Assembly (NCBI GenBank): GCA_025403435.1
Contig: CM046347.1
Coordinates: 22,828,597-22,892,596, forward strand
Direction of reading: 5' to 3'
Origin: Artocarpus heterophyllus
Lineage: Eukaryota; Streptophyta; Magnoliopsida; Rosales; Moraceae
DNA length: 64,000 nt
The notes beneath the pieces were generated by a model. It saw only the letters and a program-made list of their open reading frames with translations. It was not told the DNA's origin and searched no databases. Positions 45,101 to 57,142 of the stretch are shown piece by piece. Numbering within the stretch: the stretch's first letter is position 1; every line of letters begins with the position of its first letter. The position numbers were made by a program, and so were the translations under genes.

Positions 45101-45649
45101 TTGAAAATGTCATATGCATCATGAAACAATGAAGGAAACATCCGTAAAGGACATTCTTCATAATCATGGTAAAAGGGGTCTTTTGCATGAGAAATTCATA
45201 AATATTAATAACATAATAAAGCATAACATTTCTCAAAACTTGTCATTATTCTTAATTATGTGTAAGTGAGAATGTACCTACATGACTTGTAGAAATTTTA
45301 TTTAACCTCTTGCGACTAGATAGTTTCCTTTCTACTTCCAACAACTCAAGTGCCTTAAACGTCTCTAATATTATAACATAGTGATAAAAGAAATATTCTT
45401 GGTATAAGAACATACTCAAAATATTATATTCAACATCATTATAATAAGCAATTCCATACTTGATCAATTAAACTAACTTATCCTATTATCACAATTAAGA
45501 TAGGTGCATAATCTCAAATAGCTTTCAAATTTTTTACACAATGTTTCTAACATATGTATATATCACCAGACAAATTCTCATGACATTCGGATTAGTCTAA
45601 GTGCCATTTTCATATTTTTTTCAATACACAACTTTGTTTCTAGACGAGT

Positions 45650-46260
45650 AACCTGAACAGCCAGTAATCCATGAATTTTTAAAAATCACATAAAATTTGA
45701 AATGACTTGAAATTTTTACCACATATTCTCAACATCCAAAAGAATCATCAAATTTAATTTCATCCCAATTGAACCAACTTTAGTTGTTCTTTTATATACT
45801 ACAATTCATACCTCTGTTGTTGAAATTTTAGTTTAGGCAGTGACAATTAACGAATTTTAGAAAAATCAACAAAATTCTAATGGCTTTGTAATTTTTACAG
45901 GTTATACTAGACATATAGACCTACACCAGAATTAATTTCATCTAGTTTGAGCAAGTATATGTATTTTTCTTACATTTTAGACGTCACAACAGCATTCTGC
46001 ACTATTAAAAACTACGGGCAGTCAACAATCAATGAATTTTGTAAAATCACACAAAATTCCAATAGATCTAAAATTTTAGCATAGCATTCTTAACATCTCA
46101 ACATAGTACCAGAAAAATTTTCATTACGTTTGAATCATTCTAAGTATTTTTCAACTATGCCAACACTTACAAAAATGTTGCAGTAAAATTACTAAAACAA
46201 TGAGTTGTATTTATTCTACGATTTATTTCTCCAATTATAACATTTGCATGTGGATGAAAT
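45650..46260. repeat. Degenerate tandem repeat in Gypsy LTR
   Basis: At least three loosely similar units of about 180 bp, each with a GCAGT-AA-CAATGAATTTT-like start, then AAAATCACA-AAAATT and an AATTTTTAC-like phrase, then ATACTC/ATCTC-like segments. Strongly diverged. Confidence 0.5.
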
Positions 46261-47182
46261 TTTGCAATCATAAACTAGACATATAAATGAGTATTCACAA
46301 ATTTTCTAGCATTAGACTCATCCCATAAAATCATCAAACAAATCATTATATTTAAAGGCCGTTTAAAAGATTGTAAGAATAACGTTTAGTATAAATTCTC
46401 AAACAAATAGAAAATAGCTTATATGAATCCAAAATTTTTATGGGAGATGCCTAACATACAAATAATGCCCAAAAGAAATTTTTTTAAAATCTCATGTCGA
46501 TTCTTCCTAGAGATATCCTGAAATATGGGTTTTCTCCTAAAAACGTGATCAAAAATAATTATTCATAAAAATTTTGTTTCTTAAACAAAATCAGATAAGA
46601 TTATTCCCACAAATAACGTAATATCATAACAAAAATTTGGTATAAAAATAGGTTGAAAACCGACCTTAAAACGTGGTCAAAAACTTCATTTCGGCCCAAC
46701 GACGGTTTCAATGGGACATACCGTAACTCGTCCGTTTAGCTCCCGGATTTGAGGGAATGTGTTGGGCTTGACTTGGAGGTGTGTGGGAGTGTTGAGGGTG
46801 GAGATTTAGAGGCATGCAAAGGGTGGTGCGACTTGGCCGGAGGTGTGACAGCGTGTGTCAAGTCTTGGAGGGGGGAAGAACAGGGGAGAAGGAAAAGCTA
46901 AGAATGAATGGGTGTATGTGAGAGTTGATAGCCTGCATTGTTTCCTTTCAAACAATTAATGCAACCAAAAGAGTGGGAGAAATGAGGTAGTGGCCAACGT
47001 GGAGTGGAGTGTGTTGTCGGAGGATAATGTGGACAGGAGAGAAAAGTGTATTCATGTGTGATGTTTGTAGATAACATATTATGGGCTTGCACATGTCCTT
47101 GTTGTAAAGAGAATGAGGACAATTAGGATATCAAAGAGGGTGATGGAGAGAAGCGTGTGTGGTGGGTTTGTCAGGGGGTTCT

Positions 47183-49195
47183 TGTTGGAAACGCAGTGCG
47201 CAGCCGAATTTTAAAAATTTTCATCAGAGTATTTTCCAAAACACAAGTTTGACATGCTATATGTATAAATTAAACAGATCTTACTAACCTCTGTGTGCCG
47301 AAGAACCTCCGCAACCTGTGTAGAGAAGTAACATTCTAGAAGTGCCTTAACCAATTGGTCTTCTTTGCTATTCTCTATCTACAACTAGAGTGAGCGTGGG
47401 CTCACATGTACAGCTCTTCCACCGGTGACTCTCCTTCCAACCAATAAAGAGAACCCAAAGCTAGTGTTCGTGATTTTTGAACAAAAGCTCTCAGGGAGTT
47501 TTTAGATGCTCACTAGAAGAGTATCACTCTTAATCTCTCAATTGATCTGAGTAAATCATGAGACTCACTCCCTTTTTATATAGCCATTGGTCTAAGGGTC
47601 AGTCCTTATCAGATTAGGTCTCAAAAACTCGAAACAGAATCAAGTTCGGATCAATATCTAATAAGATCCGTGTGAAAATACGTAATCTTATCTCTCGCTG
47701 ATCGGTAGGCCGAATAGGCCCCATCGGCAGGCTGAACACGTCATTCGGCAAGCCGAACTCTCGAAAAAAAATCTCCGCGAATCTTTTATTTTCCACCCTA
47801 GATTCTAAAGGATAAAGTCTCAGTTTTGATTCAAATAACCCAATAGAGAAGTTATCTGATCAAAACAAACTTTATCAAGATAATCTCTAAGAAAATAAAT
47901 CAATTCACAATAATTCTACAAGTTTATCTTGATCTAATTTGTCTAAAATTAAAACAACCAATAAACAGACAAGAATTGTCTGATCGCAATAATTCAACAA
48001 GTTTACCTTGAACTAATTTCTTACAAAATTAATTCAACCGATAAACAAACATGGATTATTTAATTCTTTCAAATATTAAACCAATCTGATAGATCCGACA
48101 TAAGTCACAAATTATTGGAAAAGCACGCCGTGTCATTACAGGACTTTGTGAGCTAATAAAGGGGACCAAAATGGACCTATAAAGTTCAAGCTCATGATAA
48201 TTATGAAACCCAATATCCCAGATACACATTTCACAATTATCAACTCCAATGCTACTCCACTAAAAGCTTAAAGTTGCACTCTCAAACTTTATAAAATTAC
48301 GAAGCTCATATAGCTAAGTCTCCATGACATATCATAGTGTATCGTATCCCCATATGAAAATCCATAATCGGCTTAAGGACAAGTTCTGTCTTACCTTCTC
48401 GATTATTTTTATCTTACATTCCATTGTCTCACCATTAGAAAACTTACCATCTAAAGACAGTATACCATTCGTTACACCAACGTATCCAAATGGTTGTGCG
48501 CTCCAGTTTTCCAATTACAGGACAACGCATATAAGAGGATATCATTACTCCTAAAGAAGAGCTATGGATTCCATATCTATGAATAACAAGTCCACGTTAT
48601 CAAGAGTCATGCCTCCAACGTACCGACATGCATACCACTATTGAGATGTGGGTGTCACCCTTTGGTACGTCAAAAGACACAAGTCGAGATAACGGGCCCA
48701 CTATTCATCTCAGGATTAAGATACAACACAAATGACTGTCTAAAGTGAATTGATTTGCCAAGACAGAATTTTTAATCCAAATCAATTCACTTTAGGTCCC
48801 GATCCAACACATTGTCACCTATGACAACGTGCCAATGTTTCTATTCACGGAGTCCAACTCCGATGGTTAAGACAAACCATCTCCCATAAGGGATATAGAC
48901 AACATAACAATCTTTATATGAATAAAGTGCCCAACTTTATTTCCTCGATTGTGGATCATATGTTTTAGACCGTCATCTTAAGAATCGTGTCTTCTGCACA
49001 ATCATCTCATCATATGCCCAATTCTTAAGGTTTAGAACGACAGTCTCAGACAACTGTTTGCTTAACATACATTCAACAAATATGAACGTAAAGAGGACAA
49101 GATTTGGTATATATAAATGAATAAGTTCTTTATTGATAAAAATGCCTCCAAAAACGTATTATATTTTTTACTCCTTAGGGCATACATGTCTAACA
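47183..49195 (-). repeat. 3' LTR of Copia-3, complete
   Basis: 2013 bp, TGTTAGACATG to GTTTCCAACA on the minus strand. TATATAAAAA at 47582-47573, and a TCGGC/GCCGA palindrome cluster at about 47696-47760. It is the best-preserved LTR of the family here and serves as reference for the others. Confidence 0.93.
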
Positions 49196-52100
49196 ATCTC
49201 CCACTTGCACTAAGTGAGTAAATACAGCAAATTTCGCATCCCATAGCTTCCACATGCCTCTCGAAGACTCTCCCAGTAAGAGTCTTCGTAAATGGGTCAG
49301 CTAAATTGTCCTCTGACGCGATCTTGCACACCGTGACATGCCCGCCCTCAACGTAGGCCTTTATCACATGATACTTCCGATCAATATGTTTACTCTTCTT
49401 GTGAAATCTTGGTTCCTTAGCATTAGCTACCGCCATACTGTTATCACAGCACAGTGATACCACTTTATTCATACCAGAAACTACCTCAAGATCCCCAAGG
49501 AACTTGCAGAGCCACATTGCTTCTTTCGAAGCATCACTAGCCGCCGCATACTCGGCCTCCATCGTTGAATCCGAAGTGCAATCTTGCTTCGCACTTCTCC
49601 AACTGATGGCACCGCCACCCAGAGTAAACACAAACCCCGAAGTCGATTTCCTAGAATCCAGACAGGATTGAAAATCTGAATCAGTGTATCTTAGAGGAGT
49701 TAAATCCTCACCCGAATACACAAGCATATACCCTCGAGTCCTTCTCAGGTACTTGAAAATATGCTTTACTGCAACCCAATGGTTCAGTCCTGGATCCGCC
49801 TGAAATCGACTTACAATCCCGACCGCATAGCTAATATCCGGTCGTGTGCAAAGCATGGCATACATGAGACTACCCACTGCCAAAGCATAAGGCACCTTCT
49901 TCATGTATTCTCTTTCTTCATAAGACTTTGGAGAGTCTTTCTTAGAAAGAGTAATTCCAGACCTAGATGGTTGCCCACCTTTCTTGGAATCCTGCATTGC
50001 AAACCTCCTGAGAATTTTATCTATGTAGCCGGCCTGAGACAAAGCTATCATTTTGTTCTTCCTATCCCGAAAGATCTGGATACCGAGAACAAAATTAGCC
50101 TCACCTAAGTCCTTCATGTCAAACTGCTTGGTCAACCATAATTTGACCGATGACAATGCCCCAACGTCATTGCCAATTAGCAGAATGTCATCTACATAGA
50201 GCAGTAGAAAAACCACCTTCCCATCCTTGATGTGTTTGTAAACACATGGTTCATCCACGTTTTGTGAGAACCCATAAGTCTTGATCACTTGATCAAATCT
50301 TATGTTCCAAGAACGAGAAGCCTGCTTAAGTCCATAAATAGACTTTAGCAGCTTACAAACCTTACCCTCTTGACCCGCGACCTCGAACCCGTCTGGTTGT
50401 TCCAAAAAAATGGACTCATCAAGATAGCCATTCAGAAAAGCCGTCTTGACATCCATCTGCCAAATCTCGTAGTCGAGAGTGGCAGCTATGGACAAGAGAA
50501 TCCGGATGGACTTAAGCATGGCTACAGGCGAAAAGGTTTCCTCATAATCGATTCCTTCCTTTTACGTATAACCCTTAGCTACCAGTCTAGCCTTAAAGGT
50601 TTCGACATTTCCATCCACTCCCCTTTTCCTCTTGTAGATCCACTTACACCCTATGGGCTTTACCCCTTCAGGAAGATTCACAAGCTCCCAGACCCGATTA
50701 GTCTCCATAGACTTCATCTCTATGTTCATGGCCTCTGTCCAGAGTCTTGAATCAACATCCTCCATAGCTTCTGCGTAAGTATAAGGATCCCTGTCATGTT
50801 CATCAAGTTCAGCCAAGAAGACCTCCCCATTGAACATATACCTTGCAGGTTGACGCCCGATCCTCCCACTACGCCGAAGCCCTTGAGGTTGTTGTTCAGG
50901 TTTGTTTGGTTTTTCTACACCGATCGAAATGGTTTCGTTTGGAACCTCCGAAGTGAACGGATGACCCCTTAACTCCTTAAGCACCACTTTACTTCGAGGT
51001 TTAAAGTCATCCATGTAACTCTCCTCAAGGAAAGTTGCATTAGTTGAAACCACGACTTTATTTTCCTTTAGGTTATAAAAATAACCCCCTTTAGTCCCTT
51101 TTGGATATCCTACAAACACGCAAACTTTCGAACGTGCTTCCAACTTATTCGGATCCTTAAACAGGACATGAGCTGGACATCCCGATATGCGAATATGGTT
51201 TACGGATGTCTTCCTTTTTGTCTACAACTCGTGAGGAGTTTTAGGGACCGATTTTGAAGGCACATTGTTCAAAAGATAACATGCAGTTTGTAGTGCATAT
51301 CCCCAAAAGGATAAAGGTAATGATGAATAACTCATCATAGACCTAATCATGTCCAACAAAGTCCTATTCCTTCTCTCCGCTATGCCATTTTGTTGCGGAG
51401 TGCCCGACGTAGTCAAATGGGATAAAATATCATTCTCTAACAAGTGTCCCAAGAACTCATCAGAAATGTATTCCCCACCTCGATCAGATCGTAGTGCCTT
51501 TATGGGTCTACCTAATTGCTTTTGTACTTCAGCCCGAAACTCCCTGAACTTATCATAAGTTTCGCTTTTGTGGTGCATCAGGTACACATACCCATATCTT
51601 GAGTAATCGTCAATAAAAGTGATGAAGTACTCATACCCTCCTCGTGCCTGGATGTTCATCGGTCCACAAACATCACTATGCACAAGTTCTAGAACCCCTT
51701 CGGCCCTATTGCCCTTTGACCCGTATGGTCTTTTGGTCATTTTACCCTTCAAACAAGACTCACATTGAGGTATAGATTCCATCTTTAAGTGACTCAAAGG
51801 TCCATCCCTGACCAGCCTTTGAATCCTATTCAGGTTAATATGGCCAAGGCGCAAATGCCAAAGATAAGTCTTATTAGAGTGAGAAGTTTTAAGTCTTTTT
51901 GAGTCATTATCATTTATCTCAGCATTAAGCAATAAGTCCATCTTATCATTTATCTCAGCATTAAGCAACAAGTCCATCTTAGGTTTGATAAAATATAGAT
52001 TATTTTGCATCCATTCAGAATAGATAAAAGATTTGTTTTTACGAATCACCACTTTTTCATTAAAAGATACCATGTAGGAGTCTTTAAATAAAGAAGATAC

Positions 52101-53197
52101 AAAAATTAAATTCCTTTTAAATTTAGGAACATAAAAGCAATCTTGTAAAATTAAATTCCTATAATTATCAAAGTAAAGATGGACATCTCCCACTGCTTCC
52201 GCTGAGACCAAGGATCCATCGCCCATCCAAAGCGTTAAGTCTTCAAGTAGCAGACTTCTCGTTTCTTTGAATCCCTGCAGAGAAACACAAACATGATTAG
52301 TTGCACCGGAATTTATGACCCAGATGTCACTGGATTCCTCAACCAAACAAGTTTCTAAATATAGAAGATCACACCTACCTCCCTTGGAAAGGAAGTCCTT
52401 GCAATACTTCTTTATATTCCCGACCTTACCACAGAAGAAGCACTTAAGCTTCTTTGGGTTCTTCTTCTTCTTCTTCTTGCTCTTGGCAGTAGCAGGAATA
52501 GAAGACTTCCCGTTCTTGGCCCGTTGCTTCTTTCCATTCCCTGAGTGAGGATTGGAACCAGAAGCAGCTACCATGTTGGCCTCACCACCAGCAGGAAACT
52601 CCTTGCTCAGCAGTTCGAACTCCTGTAACTGTTTCATCAGTTCTGTCAAGGTCATATCCCGTCTATTGCTTAAATTAAAAGTAGCTCTAAACAAAATAAA
52701 TTCCTTAGACAGAGTCTCAAAGACCATAGTCATCTGAGTTTCAGCATCGTTATCGGCTCCATTGGTTGAGCCTCAGCGAGGTAACCCATGACTAATATCA
52801 TGTGCTCATTTATAGATGTCCTCGGTCTCTGTCTACAGTTTAAGAGTTTTTGAAGCGCCCCTTGCCGCTTTGTTATGGCCTGGCCTCCAAACATGTCCTC
52901 AAGATTATCCAAGATCTGCTTCGCAGTCTCATAATCCTGATGTTGAGCCTGCAGCACGTTGTTCATGCTAGCCATAACATAGCAGCGGGCCTGATCATTA
53001 GCATCTTTTCAGCGATTGTACGCTTGGAATTGCTCATTACTTGAGTCTCCCGTAGGCTCGGGAGGACAAGGGGTTGTCAGTACATATTTCAGTTTCTCAA
53101 AGGATAGGACGATGTCCAGGTTCCGTTTTCAATCGTTATAATTCTCACCGGTTAATTGGTTTTTGTCAAGTATCGATGATAAAGCGTTTTTAGACAT
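49062..53197 (-). pseudogene. Copia-3 gag-pol, nearly readable
   Basis: Gag starts at 53197 (MSKNALSS). Gag has a zinc knuckle ([14 protein letters not shown], with Asn or Ile where histidine is usual). Then follow a protease region (INSGATNH, where aspartate is usual), integrase ([31 protein letters not shown]), reverse transcriptase (DVKTAFLNGYLDES, LLYVDDILLIGND) and RNase H (RYTDSDFQSCLDSRKSTSG, EAEYAAASDASKEA). Lesions: TGA at 53011-53009 (tryptophan site), a one-base loss near 52768, TAG at 51224-51222 (tryptophan site), TAA at 50564-50562 (glutamine site), and a one-base loss near 49240. The last moves the frame past the normal stop (49212-49210) into the LTR. The RT-RNase H frame 50519-49062 is open. 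A 12-residue block ([12 protein letters not shown]) is duplicated in tandem. Confidence 0.92.
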
Positions 53198-54269
53198 TTT
53201 CAATCTACAATAAAGAATCATATACCAAATATAAGCAAACATATATAATAATTTAGTAAGATAACACAATCATGTAAAATCATACAAATGCGTTTATGTG
53301 TCAAAACCTTGAAAATATCACAACCTTACAACGATAATTCCCAACTCAAAATTCAACAAGCTCCTGGGGAGTCATGCGAAATTCAATCAGGAACACGAAT
53401 CCCCTCCTGATTAATATATGCCATCTATGACCCGTATGATCCAGCATATACTAATAATCGTTTCTTTGGCCATTAATTTTATTAACAGAGCTCCTAGGGG
53501 AGGTTAATAATAAATTTAACATGAGTGTATAACCACCGTTTCAATAATTTATCCATAATTTATAATCACCACCTAGGAGTGTGCAACCATAAATCATACT
53601 AAAATACCTTATCCTTTCAGAGATCCAATCTGGTACATGATAGAAATCCCTTCCTAGGGGTCGGGACCACCATGTTCTTCCTATGGACTAACGATGGAGG
53701 CCTTAGGTCCTCTCTTCGAAAACCTTCTCCCACTCAATCTTTTGAAATCAAGGTTTTATTTTAAAATTATGCATGAACAATTTTAATATGAGCGACACTC
53801 CCTATTCTATATGACATTTTATCAATATACATGGTAATTTATAATATAATGCAGACAAGCAAAGCTACAAGCAAAATAATAATAACCGTAATATTATGGT
53901 TCCATCCTAGAGAATAGAAAACTAAGATTACAAGAGAATGATCGAGACATTTATCGATTCTTCATTCTTGAATCATCAAGCTGTATCCTTCTTCATGTAA
54001 TACCCATCTTCAAGTCTTCAATTTCGTATGAATTAAATACTTCATATTTCCGATCATATCCAAATTTAATGTTCCTCAGAATCGTCTCAAAAATAAAATT
54101 AAAACTACACTGGAAAAATTACACCTTTTCTAGAAATTTTTCAGCTCTCGATCGGCAGGTCGATCTGGGTGATCGGCCTGTCGATCATGTTTCATCGGCC
54201 TGCCGATCCATGAAGGTTCGGCCTGCCGGCAGAGCATCCTAATTTCTTCCTTATTGTCGGCTTGCCGGA
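53198..54269 (-). other. Copia-3 leader and palindrome cluster
   Basis: Upstream of gag and collinear with the Copia-2 leader (30440-31544). No primer-binding site was seen. The outer end (54150-54262) carries CpG-rich TCGGC/GCCGA palindromes, and the Athila-type insertion falls at the edge of this cluster. Confidence 0.75.
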
Positions 54270-55592
54270 TGTTCGCATAAAATCCACTAACGCAAGTGCA
54301 CGTTATCGATCAAGTAATACAATAGTGAGTAAGAGTATCGTCTCACAGGGACTGTTGTATAATAATCTAACTAAGTACTAAAATTGGATTAACTCTAAGG
54401 TTTATCTAGTTGATCATATGAGGTTGTGATTAAATAATTTACTGAACTAGAGTACTAAATTAAAAATAAAAATTGCAATCAATCTCAAAAGATACTTCAA
54501 TAAGACAAGGCGTTAAGGCATTTGATTTCACCATAATCACTAGATATGAATTTCATAAAATTACGCAACCCAATCAATAATACACATGTGATGACGAAAA
54601 TTCCTAAATTATTTGCTATCCTATCTCTAGGTATAGCAAACCTACTCAGTTTATTAACTCACTATATCTCTATGTCAATTTAAATAAATCAGAATGCATT
54701 AGGATTCATGAACTTTCCAAATGAAGCCACACAAATAATATGGTATATCTCTATCCATATTTAATTCATGGTTATATGTTAGATGAAGCATTTGCATAAT
54801 TCTCCCTTCTCAGTTTTGAACATGCACATCAGATCATTTAAATGGTAGCTAATCATTTAAAAGCATTAAACATAATAACACATAACTCACATGAATAAAA
54901 TCAATTATGGTGCATAAATATGAAATTCACATTGTCATGATTAGGTTACATCATAGCCCTAACTAAGAAAATTAGAACATAATTGAAAAAGAAATAAAAT
55001 CTGAAAATTTAATTGAATCAAACATCAAGAGTTAAGAGAGCAAGAAATTCTGTCACCAATTCTTTACTTCTTACTCCGGAATGCTTGACGGCTCCTAAGA
55101 AAAATAAACAACGCTCTCCAAAATTAACTGATAACCTAGCTACCCAAAACTATTCTATTTATACTACTCTTAAAATAACAAATCCCCTGTTTTTGCGTCC
55201 AAAAATCGTGGTTCAGTATCACTCTGGCGCCGCGGCCCTTCTTTTCCAGCGCTGCGGCGCTGCTCCTCTGTTTTTCTCTTCTTTTCCGCCGTAGCGCCGC
55301 GGCGCTCCTTCCCCAGCGCCGCGGCGCTGAGTTTCTGCCATTCTTGCACTTTCAACGGGCGCCGCGGCGCTGCTATTTGGGCGCCGCGGCGCTTCAACTC
55401 TGCCAGCAAAGTTGGTCCCGGATTTTCTTGTGCTCTTGCTCCCTTTTGTTTTGTTTTCTTTCTTTCTTCAACCTACATCAATAAAATCATGCTTTTATGA
55501 AAAAGTTGGATGTTTTATGTAATTTTTCTCAAAAACATAGTAATATTCGTTAATTAAAAGTGGCCAAATAACTCTATAAACTAGAGTTATCA
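54270..55592 (-). repeat. 3' LTR of the Athila-type element
   Basis: 1323 bp, TGATAACTCTAG to GCGAACA on the minus strand. It carries a cluster of AGCGCCGCGGCGCT palindromes (about 55226-55395) and, near its 3' end, the CGTGCACTTGCGTTAG phrase common in this group of plant Gypsy LTRs. Confidence 0.85.
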
Positions 55593-55604
55593 AAACCCCC
55601 CAAA
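55593..55604 (-). other. Polypurine tract of the Athila-type element
   Basis: On the minus strand a G-run (TTTGGGGGGTTT) abuts the LTR start TGATAAC. This is the usual plant Gypsy arrangement. Confidence 0.85.
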
Positions 55605-57142
55605 CTAACTTTTGCTAGTCCTCGAGCAAAATCAAGAAGTAACACAAACATGGACCAACAAATCCTTCAAGATGTCCTCCAAAATTTTTCCATCTTACAA
55701 TTCACAGAAAAGAACAAATTCCATTCAAACAGTGAGATCGATTTGCTGGTTAAGACTAATTCTAATTTCATGACCCGTGTGTGTGTGTTATCCATTCTTT
55801 TCAAATTGTATGCAGTTCAGTAACATCCACATTACTCTGAGAAGCTTTGATGAGTTGTGCACAGAAACATGTTTCATAGGTTCACCTTTCATTTCTTTCT
55901 CCACTAATGTAGGCTAGTCATCCAACTAAAAATCATTAGGGCTTTATTAAGCTTGTAACGTTAGGCTGGGCTAGAGGTAAGATAAAAGTAAATTTTAGGC
56001 TCAATTCACCCCTCGCATGTTGATTTCTAGACTCCAACTAGAATCCGTCTTGGTTGTATACCCTTAAACCACTTCAACTGTACAATCAATATTTACCTTC
56101 TCTTCAAGCCATCCAACTTCTAACCAATTTAGACCCTATCCCCAAACTCACTCCATCGCCCTCAATTGCACTCAATTATGCACTTTCATTTTCTTAGTCA
56201 CTACTGTTGTTGTTTCATCCTTTTTCTTTTTCTTTTTTTTTTTTTTTTTTTTCAACACTTTTGTGTTGTTGTTGTTTTTCTGTTTTTTTTTTTTTTTTGA
56301 ATTCAATCATATGAAAACTAATAAGATCTTAAATAGCAAAATTAATACCACATGAGACTCAAAAACTTCTATGCTTCAAGAAACAACTCAACAATTCCCT
56401 TGCTCCATTCTACCTCCCAAAATACGCTTACCTTCTTCAGAAATCAACATGTTTACGGGATGTGGGACAAGGTAAAAATGATTGGCTGGTTTAACAAATG
56501 TGGGTGACAAAGAAAGAACGGTTAATGCATCAAGGCTCAACAAGGTGACTAGGGATATTTAACCAAGGTTGGCTTGAACGGCTCAAACGATCCAAAAATG
56601 GCATAAATCATGTTTTCAGTCAGATGTAGCCCAGGATTTCGCCTCGAGAGAAAATCAGATGAATTCTAAAACATGGGTGAACATTAATGGACATACACAC
56701 AATTCAAAAATTCAGGATTTTTGTGCTCGAGAAATAGATCATAAATTCAGAATTAGAATTAAACAACAAATCCATCACAAGTTTAGACAAAATTCATACC
56801 TCCTACAAATTTTAAGACATCCAAATAAAGGATTCAATCATATCCAGATTCATCAATGCAGGAATGTATCACTTCAAGTTTCAAAAAGGGAGAACACAAG
56901 TTTTAACAAACAAAAATTTTTGTTTCCCCCCCCAAACTAAATAGAGCATTGTCCTCAATGTATAAATAAAGAAGAAAAGGTAAGGAAACCCCCTGAGTAA
57001 TAAATGAGGCCAATTGGACTTGTGCAGCCATGGGAACTCCAAGAAGTGATCTGGACAACAAGGAAAACAAACAAAACAAAAACCTTAAGAAATTGAAAAT
57101 GAAAAGAAAACCGAAATAATGAAATAAAAATGGCAAGTGAAA
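55605..57142 (-). other. Non-coding region between accessory ORF and 3' LTR
   Basis: About 1.5 kb without a convincing open frame. It contains poly-T runs (about 56220-56300) and ends in GAGGACTAGCAAAAG-type sequence beside the polypurine tract. Long non-coding 3' regions are common in this group. Confidence 0.6.

Larger units (their letters stand above)
44166..47182 (-). repeat. Gypsy-type LTR fragment (chromovirus-like ends)
   Basis: Starts on the plus strand with TGTAACACCCC, the reverse complement of the GGGGTGTTACA ending typical of several plant Gypsy chromovirus LTRs, so the LTR lies on the minus strand with its 3' end at 44166. The interior has the usual non-coding LTR look, with a short degenerate repeat array at 45650-46260. 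Its 5' end is not visible because Copia-3 is inserted at 47183. No adjacent coding region was found, so it is a solo or truncated LTR. Moderate confidence. Confidence 0.55.
47183..54269 (-). mobile_element. Copia-3, Copia retrotransposon
   Basis: Minus-strand element: 3' LTR 47183-49195, polypurine tract AAGTGGGAGAT beside it (49206-49196), gag-pol 53197-49210, and leader up to 54269, where the Athila-type element interrupts it. The missing 5' end should lie beyond that element, outside the window. Same family as Copia-1 and Copia-2 but much better preserved. Confidence 0.92.
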
